A stretch of 64,000 nucleotides of DNA from Oscillospiraceae bacterium (GTDB lineage Bacteria; Bacillota; Clostridia; Oscillospirales; Ruminococcaceae), in NCBI GenBank assembly GCA_021201235.1, contig JAJQFI010000025.1, positions 1-64,000 of the forward strand, written 5' to 3'. Under the pieces are notes generated by a model that saw only the letters and a program-made list of their open reading frames with translations, was not told the DNA's origin and ran no database searches. A program made the translations under genes and the position numbers. Within the stretch, counting starts at the first letter, position 1. Each line of letters opens with the position of its first letter. Positions 25,784-35,259 of the stretch are shown here, piece after piece.

Positions 25784-26692
25784 TCAATCTTCGTTCTTCC
25801 CTCTATCCGTCAAATCAACCTCCAGTGCCTTGGTTCCCGCAAGGTTTTCCTTGAGGGAGAGCTTGACGTCCTCGGAGTTGAGGGTCTTGAGCTCGCCGGA
25901 GGCGGTCTTTACAACGAGGCGGGCGTTGTCGTCGATTTCGACGGCTTCGGCAAGATAGGGCTCGCTTCCGTCGAGCGGAGTCACAACGACCGTATAGCCG
26001 AGGACGCACGAGCGCTTGCGGTATTCGGGGAGGAAGCCCTTCTTCGAAAGTTGATAAAGTTCAGCATTGATGTTTTCTAAGATTCGGTTGCGGATGATTG
26101 TCCCGTCCACCTTGTCCATCAAGGATTCCGGTGCGGTCTTGAAAACGGTCGTCGCGTTCTCGGCAAACTCCTCGGGGAAGCCGTCCTCCGAGGGGAAGAG
26201 ATTAATCCCGACGCCGATGACATAGAAGCGGTCCATATTTTCGTCGAGCGCCGATTCTACCAGAATTCCGGCAACCTTCTTCTTTTTGTAGTAGATGTCG
26301 TTCACCCACTTGATTTCCATCCGCTTGCCGGTGTAGCTCTCTATCCCCTGCGCGACAGCACAGGCGACCGCCGGAGTGATGAGCGCACATTGCTCGGGAG
26401 TGAGTGAAGGGCAAAGCGGTGTGTGGTCCTCGTCTTCAAGCATGGAAGCGTTCAGCTTCGCGCCCGGGCGGATGAGCAATGAGAAGTAAGTGCCGTTCTT
26501 CGGGCTGTAAAAGCTTCGACCTTTACTGCCTTTTCCCGCAGTCTGTCTCTTCGCTTCGACAACAGTTCCCATTTTCGCCCCCTGCTTACCGGCTTCGATA
26601 AGCAAATCGTTGGTCGACGTGATCTCGTCGTAGCTGTAAATCAGACAACGATTCATATTATGAATAAGCCCACATTTTGGTCTCTTTAACAT
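25784..26692 (-). CDS. birA: Biotin--[acetyl-CoA-carboxylase] ligase
   Basis: This 302-residue enzyme activates biotin with ATP and transfers it to the lysine of biotin carboxyl carrier domains. The catalytic part has SYDEITSTNDLLIEAGKQ, the biotinyl-AMP loop KRQTAGKGSKGRSFYSPKNG, and KWVNDIYYKKKKVAGILVES followed by VIGVGINL. The C-terminal SH3-like domain is present (about 245-300). There is no N-terminal helix-turn-helix, so it is a class I ligase without repressor function. The ATG at 26692 has GAGGTG 6 nt upstream; the first 12 residues are an extension before MNRCLIYSYDE. It stands alone downstream of the guaB terminator. Confidence 0.9.
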   Translation of the reverse strand: MLKRPKCGLIHNMNRCLIYSYDEITSTNDLLIEAGKQGAKMGTVVEAKRQTAGKGSKGRSFYSPKNGTYFSLLIRPGAKLNASMLEDEDHTPLCPSLTPEQCALITPAVACAVAQGIESYTGKRMEIKWVNDIYYKKKKVAGILVESALDENMDRFYVIGVGINLFPSEDGFPEEFAENATTVFKTAPESLMDKVDGTIIRNRILENINAELYQLSKKGFLPEYRKRSCVLGYTVVVTPLDGSEPYLAEAVEIDDNARLVVKTASGELKTLNSEDVKLSLKENLAGTKALEVDLTDRGKNED

Positions 26693-26755
26693 GGTAACAC
26701 CTCAATACTGATTGTATATTTTGCAGTAGTTATTACTATCTGTGCTTGATTTTAA

Positions 26756-26785
26756 ATATCGCCCGACATTACAATCGGGCGATAT
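26756..26785 (-). terminator. Terminator after guaB
   Basis: An 11-bp perfect hairpin, ATATCGCCCGA (26756-26766) and TCGGGCGATAT (26775-26785), is followed on the minus strand by TTTAAAAT. It separates guaB from birA. Confidence 0.65.
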
Positions 26786-26802
26786 TCTATAGAATTATAC
26801 TC

Positions 26803-28352
<1,550 letters not shown>

Positions 28353-28379
28353 GTAGGGGCGGATGATATCCGCCCCTAC
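28353..28379. repeat. Short GTAGGGGCGGAT palindromic repeat
   Basis: The arms GTAGGGGCGGAT (28353-28364) and ATCCGCCCCTAC (28368-28379) are a 12-bp perfect inverted repeat. It is a core-only version of the 72-bp elements at 55722 and 56947 and of the interrupted one at 53265. Confidence 0.7.
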
Positions 28380-28382
28380 AAA

Positions 28383-29450
28383 TTACGCATTTGCCAATAT
28401 TCTTCTATAGCTCTCTGTCGGCTGATAGTCGTCGTCGAAGAGGAGCGGCTTGTTCTTGCCCCTGCCGCTTTCGGGACCCATGAAGTTGAGCCACGAGTGC
28501 TTGTTCGACACGTCCCAAAGGGTCACGTTCTCGATATACTCGGAGTATTCCTTGAAGATTTCAAAATACTTTTCGTATACTTCCGCAACATCGGAAATCA
28601 TCTCGGGCGTTATCTCCTTCGGTCCCTCGTGCCAGTCGACACAGCTGACATCCATCTCCGTGATGTGGAGCTTGAGCCCCGTAGCGGCGTACATGTCGAG
28701 CGACCTTCTGACGCCGTCGAAGCCGTGTTTGAGAACGTTTATATTCGTGTGGCACTGGAGCCCGATGACGTCGACGAGGTCCCGCTCCTTCAGTGCCATT
28801 GCGGTCCTCAGGATTCTGTCGCGCTTGTCCGGGCGGAACTCGCTGTAGTCGTTGAGGCAGAGTTCAGAATTCGGGAAGTACTTTCTCGCAAGCCCGTGGA
28901 GCTCGAAGAGATAGTCGTCGCCGAGCTTCTCGCGAAAGACGTTGCGCCGAAGGTCGTCCCCTTCCCTGCGGTCGTTCATAGCCTCGTTGACGACGTCCCA
29001 GCAGTAGCAGTCGCCGTATTTCTCAGCCATGAGCTTGAAGTGCTCATCAAGATTCGAACGGAGCTCGCTCGGGCTCAGCTGTTCGAACACGCCCCAAGGG
29101 TAGGAGGCGTGCCACGCGAGGTTGTGCCCTCTTATTTTAAGCCCGTTTTCCCGGGCAAATTCGGCGATTTTGTCGGCACCCGAGGTGTCGGTGACGAGAG
29201 ATGGGTGCACAAGGCTCTCCCGGTCCGTGATTTCGGGGCGATAGGTAATCTCTCCACGGTTGAAGGCGTTGACATCCGACGGAGCCGCATAGCCATGCGG
29301 GTGGATACTCAAGTATTTCATCTCGTTCTCGCAGGTGACTGTGTCGAAATTCGCGACAATAACGTCCCTCGCCTCGTCAAGCCAATGCGCCGCCACCGCC
29401 GCCCCGACGGTGAAGTAGGGAGAGAGGGATTGTTTTAGGGTTTTGGGCAT
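28383..29450 (-). CDS. GH10 endo-1,4-beta-xylanase, no signal peptide
   Basis: This 355-residue protein covers a single glycoside hydrolase family 10 barrel that cleaves internal beta-1,4 bonds of xylan or xylooligosaccharides. The acid/base Glu lies in CWDVVNEAMND and the nucleophile Glu in LHITEMDVSC. RGHNLAWHASYP and NVTLWDVSNKHSWLNF are substrate-side motifs. There is no signal peptide, carbohydrate-binding module or anchor, so it is predicted to act in the cytoplasm on imported oligosaccharides. AAAGGAAC precedes the ATG. It lies 34 nt downstream of the CptN-like toxin gene, with no other carbohydrate gene nearby. Confidence 0.93.
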   Translation of the reverse strand: MPKTLKQSLSPYFTVGAAVAAHWLDEARDVIVANFDTVTCENEMKYLSIHPHGYAAPSDVNAFNRGEITYRPEITDRESLVHPSLVTDTSGADKIAEFARENGLKIRGHNLAWHASYPWGVFEQLSPSELRSNLDEHFKLMAEKYGDCYCWDVVNEAMNDRREGDDLRRNVFREKLGDDYLFELHGLARKYFPNSELCLNDYSEFRPDKRDRILRTAMALKERDLVDVIGLQCHTNINVLKHGFDGVRRSLDMYAATGLKLHITEMDVSCVDWHEGPKEITPEMISDVAEVYEKYFEIFKEYSEYIENVTLWDVSNKHSWLNFMGPESGRGKNKPLLFDDDYQPTESYRRILANA

Positions 29451-29484
29451 AATAATGTTCCTTTCTGTGATACAAACAGAGGCA

Positions 29485-30090
29485 TTACGATTCCGCCAAT
29501 GCCTCTAACTCTTCAATAGTTTTGGTGACGACTTTGCCTTCTTCGAGCTGTTTCACAGCTTCCTTGAGTTGATTCATGTTCTGCTCTGAGTAGAACGCGT
29601 CTTCGCTATCGAGCTCAGCTATCAAATATTTTTTGACATCCGTAATGTGCTGACGATAATAATTCTTTGCGGAATTTTCCACCGCAAGAATACGATACAG
29701 CTTTCTTTCAAGTTCCCGAATCAAATTTGGATTCTTGATTATATACGGCTTTTTATCCGCTCCCACATGCACGGTTTCTATGTACTTGTCCGTTATCGGG
29801 ATTGCGTCGCTGATGAAGAAAATCGACTTTGCCGTTGTTCTTCCGATATGATAGAAACATGAGCGAATATCCCTTTCAGGCAGTCCGATATAGTATTCAA
29901 GCCGTTTTTGTTGTTCCGCATTGCGGTGATTGAAATTACCCATCGGAATCGCCCAATAGAGACGCTCATCCTCTTTGGACTTTATAAGGCATACAATAGG
30001 TCTTCTTTTTGTGTCATTCCATGTTCCGCCTACCGAGCGAATCATCTGTGCAAATTCATTTGTAGCGTAGTATAAGCCTCTTTCAACCAT
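29485..30090 (-). CDS. CptN-like type III toxin (ToxN-superfamily endoribonuclease)
   Basis: The start is ATG 30090 (MVERGLYYATNEFAQMIRSV) with GGAGAAAG 7 nt upstream; the longer frame to 30294 would read through the RNA antitoxin. The 201-residue protein fits the CptN branch of ToxN-like endoribonucleases as I recall it: WNDTKRRPIVCLI, LYWAIPMGNFNHR and RSCFYHIGRTTAKSIFFISD, then HITDVKKYL near the end. It is longer than typical CptN by a charged C-terminal helix (about 165-201). Immediately upstream are a promoter, a repeat-containing RNA and a terminator, the hallmark layout of type III systems. The toxin would cleave RNA and be held inactive by the RNA. Confidence 0.7.
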   Translation of the reverse strand: MVERGLYYATNEFAQMIRSVGGTWNDTKRRPIVCLIKSKEDERLYWAIPMGNFNHRNAEQQKRLEYYIGLPERDIRSCFYHIGRTTAKSIFFISDAIPITDKYIETVHVGADKKPYIIKNPNLIRELERKLYRILAVENSAKNYYRQHITDVKKYLIAELDSEDAFYSEQNMNQLKEAVKQLEEGKVVTKTIEELEALAES

Positions 30091-30100
30091 ATCTTTCTCC

Positions 30101-30127
30101 AAAAAAATCTCCGACTTGCGTCGGAGA
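30101..30127 (-). terminator. Terminator between the antitoxin RNA and the CptN-like gene
   Basis: On the minus strand TCTCCGA and TCGGAGA enclose CGCAAG and are followed by seven T. It lies 11 nt before the toxin start. Partial read-through would set the RNA to toxin ratio. Confidence 0.8.
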
Positions 30128-30207
30128 CTTGTTAAACAATGTTTCTCTGCCGCACATTGTGAAGCGTACTTGCATAAACAGCGTTCAGAGCACGCAGTAG
30201 AGCTCCT
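30128..30207 (-). ncRNA. CptI-like RNA antitoxin with imperfect repeats
   Basis: Between the promoter and the terminator the minus-strand RNA holds two imperfect repeats of about 45 nt. Each contains GAA-C-TGTTTA-CAAGT-type blocks: GAACGCTGTTTATGCAAGTA and GAAACATTGTTTAACAAGTC. In type III systems such repeats are cut by the toxin and assemble with it into an inactive complex. The exact 5' end and repeat borders are inferred from the promoter position. Confidence 0.55.
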
Positions 30208-30213
30208 ATGTAT

Positions 30214-30242
30214 ATTATACAGTATTGATGAGGAAAATGCAA
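30214..30242 (-). promoter_or_regulatory. Promoter of the CptI-like RNA
   Basis: On the minus strand TTGCAT (30237-30242), a 17-nt spacer and TATAAT (30214-30219) start transcription near 30207. Confidence 0.7.
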
Positions 30243-30259
30243 CCCTTTTTGAAAAATTT

Positions 30260-30472
30260 TTATCTCTGTGAGATATAAAAATCAATCTCCTCAATCATTT
30301 CGTCATCCGTCATGCTGTCAAAGATATCAGGGCATTCGGAGATATAGTTCAGAATTGCATACTCCTCATCAAGCTTCAAAAATTCTCTCGGAGTCAGATT
30401 ATGAGTCTTGCAATAGCTGTCCGTGGCAACGTACATCAAAAATATTGTATTGTTAAGCCGTTTCTCTGTCAT
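30260..30472 (-). CDS. DUF3791 family protein
   Basis: The start is ATG 30472 (MTEKRLNNTIFLMYVATDSY), 6 nt after AAGGTG. The 70-residue protein matches DUF3791: MYVATDSYCKTHNLTPREFL, then LDEEYAILNYISECPDIFDS and MTDDEMIEEIDFYI. The family is small, helical and of unknown biochemical role. It is often found beside DUF3990 ADP-ribosyltransferase-like genes in suspected toxin-antitoxin cassettes. No DUF3990 gene is present here; its neighbours are serS upstream and the type III locus downstream, so it may be an orphan partner. Confidence 0.75.
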   Translation of the reverse strand: MTEKRLNNTIFLMYVATDSYCKTHNLTPREFLKLDEEYAILNYISECPDIFDSMTDDEMIEEIDFYISQR

Positions 30473-30496
30473 GTACATCACCTTTCTGTAAATCTT

Positions 30497-31777
30497 TTAT
30501 CCTGTTATAACCGACTTCCCACCCATATAAGGTCTCAGCGCCTCGGGGATGCGGACGCTTCTGTCCTCGTTGAGGTTATTTTCGAGGAACGCAATCAGCA
30601 TTCTCGGGGGTGCGACGACGGTGTTATTCAGGGTATGGGCGAGGTATTTGCCGTTTTCGCCGTTGACGCGGATTTTGAGTCTGCGAGCCTGTGCGTCGCC
30701 GAGGTTCGAGCAGGAGCCGACCTCGAAGTACTTCTTCTGTCTCGGGCTCCATGCTTCAACATCGAGCGAACGGACCTTCAAATCTGCCAGGTCTCCCGAG
30801 CAGCACTCGAGAGTTCTGACGGGAATATCCATAGACCTAAATAAATCTACTGTATTCTTCCAGAGCTTATCGAACCAATAGGGGCTGTCCTCCGGCTTGC
30901 AAACGACAATCATTTCCTGTTTTTCAAACTGATGGATTCTGTAGACGCCCTTCTCCTCAATTCCGTGAGCGCCCTTCTCTTTGCGGAAGCAGGGAGAATA
31001 GCTCGTTAAGATCAGGGGCAACTGCTCCTCGGGGATAATCTGGTCGATGAACTTGCCTATCATCGAGTGCTCCGAGGTGCCGATGAGATAGAGGTCTTCG
31101 CCCTCGATTTTGTACATCATCGCGTCCATCTCAGCGAAGCTCATGACTCCGTCGATGACGTTTCCGCGAATCATAAACGGCGGGACGCAATAGGTAAAGC
31201 CTCTGTCAATCATGAAGTCTCTGGCGTAGGAAATAACAGCCGAGTGAAGCCTTGCAATGTCGCCCATGAGGTAATAGAAGCCGTTTCCGGCGACACGTCT
31301 TGCGCTCTCGAGGTCGATGCCGTGGAGCTTTTCCATGATGTCGGTGTGATAGGGAACCTCGAAATCGGGCACGAAAGGCTCGCCGAAGCGCTCTATCTCT
31401 ACGTTTTCACTGTCATCCTTGCCGATCGGGACGCAGGGGTCGATGATGTTCGGGATGACCATCATAATCTTGTGGAGCTTCTCCTGGAGCTCGTCCTCAA
31501 GCTTTTCAAGTTCTTGGAGGCGCTCTGCCTGAGCGGTGACCTGAGCCTTGACCTCCATAGCCTTCTCCTTCTCGCCCTTTGCCATCAAGCCGCCGATTTC
31601 TTTTGAAAGCTTGTTTCTCTGGGCACGAAGGGTATCAGCCTCGGTAATAGCGGCTCTGTACTCTTTATCCAATTCCGCCGCCTGGTCGACGAGGGGCAGC
31701 TTCTCGTCCTGATACTTCTTCTTTATGTTCTCTTTTACTAATTTCGGATTTTCACGGATTAATTTTATGTCTATCAT
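30497..31777 (-). CDS. serS: Serine--tRNA ligase
   Basis: This 426-residue class II synthetase charges tRNA-Ser. The N-terminal coiled-coil arm (about 28-105) that grips the long variable arm of tRNA-Ser is clear, with AELDKEYRAAITEADTLRAQ and onward Lys/Glu/Gln-rich helices. The catalytic core has the motif 2 region CFRKEKGAHG with QFEKQEMIVV, and motif 3 near NNTVVAPPRMLIAFLENN. Length is standard. It lies 19 nt downstream of parB in the same direction, so it is probably in the soj-parB transcript. No T-box leader was seen. Confidence 0.97.
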   Translation of the reverse strand: MIDIKLIRENPKLVKENIKKKYQDEKLPLVDQAAELDKEYRAAITEADTLRAQRNKLSKEIGGLMAKGEKEKAMEVKAQVTAQAERLQELEKLEDELQEKLHKIMMVIPNIIDPCVPIGKDDSENVEIERFGEPFVPDFEVPYHTDIMEKLHGIDLESARRVAGNGFYYLMGDIARLHSAVISYARDFMIDRGFTYCVPPFMIRGNVIDGVMSFAEMDAMMYKIEGEDLYLIGTSEHSMIGKFIDQIIPEEQLPLILTSYSPCFRKEKGAHGIEEKGVYRIHQFEKQEMIVVCKPEDSPYWFDKLWKNTVDLFRSMDIPVRTLECCSGDLADLKVRSLDVEAWSPRQKKYFEVGSCSNLGDAQARRLKIRVNGENGKYLAHTLNNTVVAPPRMLIAFLENNLNEDRSVRIPEALRPYMGGKSVITG

Positions 31778-31796
31778 TTTGGTTCTCTCCTGTTGT

Positions 31797-32648
31797 TTAT
31801 TTTTCCCCTAAGTTTTCGAGGATTCGTGCAATCTTCGCCAGATCCTCCTCCGAATAATACTCGATTTCGAGCTTGCCTTTGCCGTTTTTGCCGGAGACGG
31901 TGACCTTTCTGCCAGTGGTCTGGGCGAGCGAAAGCTCGATTTCCCGCAAGAATGTCTCCTTCTGGGGCGAGGATTTCGGTTTTTTCTGGACGGATTTCGC
32001 CCGGACGAGCTGTTCGAGGTTTCGAACGGTCAGCATGTCCCGCTTTACCTGCAGGGCAAGCTCGGCACGGAGCTCTTCGTTCTCGACTCCGGCGAGAACT
32101 TTTGCGTGTCCGACGGAGATTTCGCCATCACGAACCATCTTTAAGGTCTTTTCGTCAAGGCTCAGAAGCCTCAGCGAGTTCGCAACCGCCGGTCTTGACT
32201 TGTTCACGACCTGCGCAACCTGCTCCTGTGTGTATGAGTACTTGTCCATCAGCTCTTTATAGCCGAGGGCTTCTTCGACCGGGTTTAGGTTCTCGCGCTG
32301 TAGGTTCTCGACGAGTGCGAGCTCCATCGCGCCCTTGTCGTCAAGCTCTTTTATGACTACCGGGACTTCGTCCAAGCCCGCCATACGGGCGGCGCGCCAG
32401 CGTCTCTCCCCCGCTACTATCTGATATCCGCCGGTTTCGAGTGGTCGGACGAGGAGCGGCTGCAAAACGCCGTGATGTTTTATCGAATCGGCGAGCTTTG
32501 AGAGAGCTTCGTCGTCGAAATCCGTTCTCGGTTGCGCCCTGTTCGGGGATATTTCGGTCAGGCGCAAGGTTTTTGTCTGCTTTTCCTCGGTTTCATTCTG
32601 GGAGAAGAGCGCTTCCATTCCCATTCCGAGACCCTTATTCTTTGCCAT
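31797..32648 (-). CDS. parB: Chromosome-partitioning protein ParB (Spo0J)
   Basis: This 283-residue CTP-dependent DNA clamp loads at parS and spreads along DNA near the origin. The N-terminal Soj-interaction peptide is MAKNKGLGMGMEALFSQNET. The CTPase domain has PNRAQPRTDFDDEALSKLAD, GYQIVAGERRWRAARMAGL and LVENLQRENLNPVEEALGY. The helix-turn-helix is near YTQEQVAQVVNKSRPAVANS, followed by a C-terminal dimer domain. It lies 15 nt downstream of soj. A close relative, noc, is 1 kb upstream, as in Bacillus. Confidence 0.95.
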   Translation of the reverse strand: MAKNKGLGMGMEALFSQNETEEKQTKTLRLTEISPNRAQPRTDFDDEALSKLADSIKHHGVLQPLLVRPLETGGYQIVAGERRWRAARMAGLDEVPVVIKELDDKGAMELALVENLQRENLNPVEEALGYKELMDKYSYTQEQVAQVVNKSRPAVANSLRLLSLDEKTLKMVRDGEISVGHAKVLAGVENEELRAELALQVKRDMLTVRNLEQLVRAKSVQKKPKSSPQKETFLREIELSLAQTTGRKVTVSGKNGKGKLEIEYYSEEDLAKIARILENLGEK

Positions 32649-32663
32649 ATTTCCTCCTTACCC

Positions 32664-33458
32664 TCAGGGCTTACTGTAGGTTTGTCCGTTTTTCTTCTTC
32701 GACCTGTTCAGGAACTCGATGCAGAAGCTTTCATATGCCTCTGCGCCCTTCGACGAGCGGTCGTAGTACATAATGGGCTTTCCGTGCGAAGGAGCCTCCG
32801 AAAGTGCGACATTCCGGGGGATAACCGTCTCGTAGATGTCGTTCGGAAAGTACTTTTTGACCTCCGCGACGACCTGCCCGGTGAGATTATACCGTCCCAC
32901 ATACATTGTAAAGAGGATTCCCTCTATGTACATATAAGGATTATAGCCGTCCTTGATGCGCTTTATCGTGTCCATCAGCTGAACCAAGCCCTCGAGCGAG
33001 TAGAATTCGCACTGAATCGGTATCAGAACCGAGTCGCAGGCGGCAAGAGCGTTCAGAGTTATGATGCTCAGAGACGGCGGGCAGTCTATCAGTATGAAAT
33101 CGAATTCATTTTTGACCGGAAGAAGCTGCATTTTAAGCCGCATGAGGCGGTTTTCGATCCCTGCGAGCTCGATTTCCGCTCCGGCAAGCTTCTGCGCCGA
33201 TGACAGAAGCGAAACGCCCTTGAATGCAGTCGGGACAATGGCTTCCGAAGCTCTGCATTGCCCGATAAGAACCTCGTAAACGGTGCTCGTTATGGCACGT
33301 TTACGCACTCCCAAGCCGGTTGTGGTGTTCCCCTGTGCGTCGATATCGACGACGAGAACCTTCTTTCCTTTCCCGCCGAGGGCGGCGGCGAGATTAACAA
33401 CGGTAGTTGACTTCCCAACTCCGCCTTTCTGATTTGACACGGCGATAATTTTCCCCAT
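32664..33458 (-). CDS. soj: Chromosome-partitioning ATPase Soj (ParA)
   Basis: This 264-residue deviant Walker ATPase drives origin segregation with ParB and, in Bacillus, regulates DnaA. The N-terminus MGKIIAVSNQKGGVGKSTTV carries the deviant Walker A KGGVGKST. The Walker A' is VDIDAQGNTTTGLG, and FDFILIDCPPSLSIITLNAL is the Walker B. The start ATG at 33458 fits the family exactly. It forms an operon with parB (15 nt gap) and probably serS. Confidence 0.96.
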   Translation of the reverse strand: MGKIIAVSNQKGGVGKSTTVVNLAAALGGKGKKVLVVDIDAQGNTTTGLGVRKRAITSTVYEVLIGQCRASEAIVPTAFKGVSLLSSAQKLAGAEIELAGIENRLMRLKMQLLPVKNEFDFILIDCPPSLSIITLNALAACDSVLIPIQCEFYSLEGLVQLMDTIKRIKDGYNPYMYIEGILFTMYVGRYNLTGQVVAEVKKYFPNDIYETVIPRNVALSEAPSHGKPIMYYDRSSKGAEAYESFCIEFLNRSKKKNGQTYSKP

Positions 33459-33514
33459 GATACGCTCCCTTACTTAATAGTCTGAATCAGTACCTCTGTC
33501 CATATGTGTACTGT

Positions 33515-33561
33515 AAAAATCGCCATGCGATTTTTAGCAGACAGCGGCGAAGCCGTTGTCT
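33515..33561. repeat. Tandem hairpins in the soj leader
   Basis: AAAAATCGC/GCGATTTTT around CAT (33515-33535) and AGACAGCGGC/GCCGTTGTCT around GAA (33539-33561) lie between the soj promoter and gene. The second contains the stable GCGAAGC minihairpin seen in other intergenic hairpins of the window. Confidence 0.5.
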
Positions 33562-33576
33562 GTTCCTCTAATATTA

Positions 33577-33604
33577 AGTATAGCACATTTTTCGGAGTTT
33601 GCAA
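33577..33604 (-). promoter_or_regulatory. soj promoter
   Basis: On the minus strand TTGCAA (33599-33604), a 16-nt spacer and TATACT (33577-33582) lie between noc and soj. Confidence 0.45.
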
Positions 33605-33633
33605 CTACTTTTGACAAATTTTATTTTGGGGAA

Positions 33634-33649
33634 TGTTCCACATGGAACA
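33634..33649. promoter_or_regulatory. Candidate parS site 1
   Basis: TGTTCCACATGGAACA matches the ParB site consensus TGTTTCACGTGAAACA at 13 of 16 positions. The changes are mutually compensating in the arms (TGTTCCA/TGGAACA). It lies just downstream of noc, at the parS position expected near the origin. Confidence 0.6.
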
Positions 33650-33652
33650 TTT

Positions 33653-34465
33653 TTATTTTTTGAGAGGGATGCGAATGTGATAATCCACATACCCATCCGT
33701 CTGTGTTTTGTCGACGTTGACGTCCACGCCGACTATCTGCATGGTCTCGACCGCCTTGTTGATGGTGTTCGTGAAGAGGCGTAAATCCTTGAAAACAGCG
33801 CTTCCCTTGCGGATTCGGGCGCAGTATTTCTCGTGCTCGAGCATCGTATCGACCAAAGCCTCGGTTTTCTCGACGTTGAGCTTGCCTCGGACTATCTTCT
33901 TGAGGGCTTCGTCCCGCTTTTCGTCGGTCGGAAGCTTCAGGAGCGCTCTTGCGTGCCGCTCGGTGAGACCGTTTTCCGTGATAATCTGCCGTTGCGAGCT
34001 CGTCAGCTTCAACAGCCGGAGCTTGTTTGCAAGGGTCGACTGCGCATAGCCGAGGCGATAGGCGGCGTCCTCCTGGGTCATGCCGTAGAGGTCGATTAGC
34101 TTCGAAATCGCGTCAGCTTCCTCGAAAAAGCTCAGATCCTCCCGTTGGAGGTTCTCGACGAGGGATAAAAGCGCCGAGGTTCGGTCGCTCGCCTCGATAA
34201 TGATGCAGGGAACGGTCTCGAGCCCGGCAATCATCGCCGCCCGAAGCCGCCTCTCCCCTGCTATGAGCTCGTAGCCCCGTGGGGTTTCACGCACGGAAAG
34301 CGGTGAAATGATGCCGTCCGCCTTGATGCTCGCCGCGAGGTTCATAAGCTCGTCCCGCTCGAAGGTCTTTCGGGGCTGATATGGCGAGGGCGCAATCTCC
34401 TCGCAAGGAATCTCAACCACCTTCGCCGCCGTTTTCTCCTTCTTCGCCATGAAAATTTTTGCCAT
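33653..34465 (-). CDS. noc: Nucleoid occlusion protein (ParB-family)
   Basis: The start is ATG 34465 (MAKIFMAKKEKTAAKVVEIP) with AAGGACGTG upstream; the longer frame from 34585 overlaps other sequence. The 270-residue ParB-like protein has EIAPSPYQPRKTFERDELMN, LIAGERRLRAAMIAGLE, SLVENLQREDLSFFEEADAI and a helix-turn-helix near MTQEDAAYRLGYAQSTLANK. The C-terminus HIRIPLKK fits Noc rather than ParB. Noc blocks division over the nucleoid in Bacillus by binding many chromosomal sites and the membrane. Whether it keeps that role here is inferred from synteny (rsmG-noc-soj-parB order). Confidence 0.85.
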   Translation of the reverse strand: MAKIFMAKKEKTAAKVVEIPCEEIAPSPYQPRKTFERDELMNLAASIKADGIISPLSVRETPRGYELIAGERRLRAAMIAGLETVPCIIIEASDRTSALLSLVENLQREDLSFFEEADAISKLIDLYGMTQEDAAYRLGYAQSTLANKLRLLKLTSSQRQIITENGLTERHARALLKLPTDEKRDEALKKIVRGKLNVEKTEALVDTMLEHEKYCARIRKGSAVFKDLRLFTNTINKAVETMQIVGVDVNVDKTQTDGYVDYHIRIPLKK

Positions 34466-34584
34466 ATTGTCACGTCCTTGTAAAATAAGTGTAGTTCTTA
34501 CTCCATATTTTACCATAGATATGACATAATTTCCAGAGGAATTTATCGGGGAGATTCGACGGGATGCGCAAAAAAAGCTCCCCA

Positions 34585-35208
34585 TTATTCATCGGGGAGC
34601 AGTGTAGGTATAAGTTTTTCCTTGATACAATCCGGCAAATCGCTCATCGAAGCTGATTTATCAATATACAGAAGGTCTTTATAAATCTTTTCGTCAGTTC
34701 TGCAGGAGAAAATATGGGTCACGGTATACGCAGTTTTGCTCTTTGAAAAGCAATCCTCGTCTCTCAGCGACTGTACGACATAAGAATCGCCCTCGCCGTC
34801 TGTTTCCTTGTTCAGACAAAGAGTAAAATTCAGGTCTGTAGTGCCGAATTTATAGCTCATCGTATCGGTTTTTACCTCTTCAAGCATGAAACACTCGGAA
34901 ACAGCCATATTAGCAATACTTCCGATATGCTTGATTTTGCGGACGCATAAATCATAAGGATGCGTAGCAGTGAAACGTATCTGTGAGGCTTCCAAAATGC
35001 CTCGCGTTGCATAACTATAGAAGCTTTTTGCGGATAAATGCGTATCAACACCAGTAAGATGTCTGAAATTTTCAGCCTTAAAGAGAACTTCTATGTACCT
35101 GTTATCGAAAACATACATGAATCGCTTTCCGACAAGGTGTTTCTTATATAGCTTTGCCGCTTCATTTATTTCCCGAGCGACGTTTTTTCTGTCATAATTC
35201 TTCTTCAT
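34585..35208 (-). CDS. PBECR4-like putative RNase toxin behind a structured RNA
   Basis: The start is ATG 35208 (MKKNYDRKNVAREINEAAKL) with AGGAA 6 nt upstream. The 207-residue protein matches PBECR4, one of the phage/Barnase-EndoU-ColicinE5/D-RelE-like nuclease families: YKKHLVGKRFMYVFDNRYIE, FRHLTGVDTHLSAKSFYSYA, SQIRFTATHPYDLCVRKIKH and a C-terminal strand-rich part. Members are predicted RNases; none that I know has a proven target. Upstream lie a strong promoter, a 250-nt structured RNA with a duplicated hairpin, and a terminator 14 nt before the start codon. That layout copies type III toxin-antitoxin loci. Its neighbours noc and rsmG are core genes, so this is an insertion in the origin block. 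Confidence 0.6.
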   Translation of the reverse strand: MKKNYDRKNVAREINEAAKLYKKHLVGKRFMYVFDNRYIEVLFKAENFRHLTGVDTHLSAKSFYSYATRGILEASQIRFTATHPYDLCVRKIKHIGSIANMAVSECFMLEEVKTDTMSYKFGTTDLNFTLCLNKETDGEGDSYVVQSLRDEDCFSKSKTAYTVTHIFSCRTDEKIYKDLLYIDKSASMSDLPDCIKEKLIPTLLPDE

Positions 35209-35221
35209 AACCGTTCCTATA

Positions 35222-35259
35222 CAAAAAACACGCCGGATAACACTTCCGGTCACCCGACG
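35222..35259 (-). terminator. Terminator between the RNA leader and the PBECR4-like gene
   Basis: On the minus strand CGTCGGGT (35259-35252) pairs, with wobbles, with ATCCGGCG (35238-35231), followed by TGTTTTTTG. Confidence 0.65.

Noticed and set aside
30128-30207. CptI-like RNA as a third copy of the PBECR4 leader RNA
   Set aside because: Only a short string (CTACTGCG-like) is shared; the hairpins are different.
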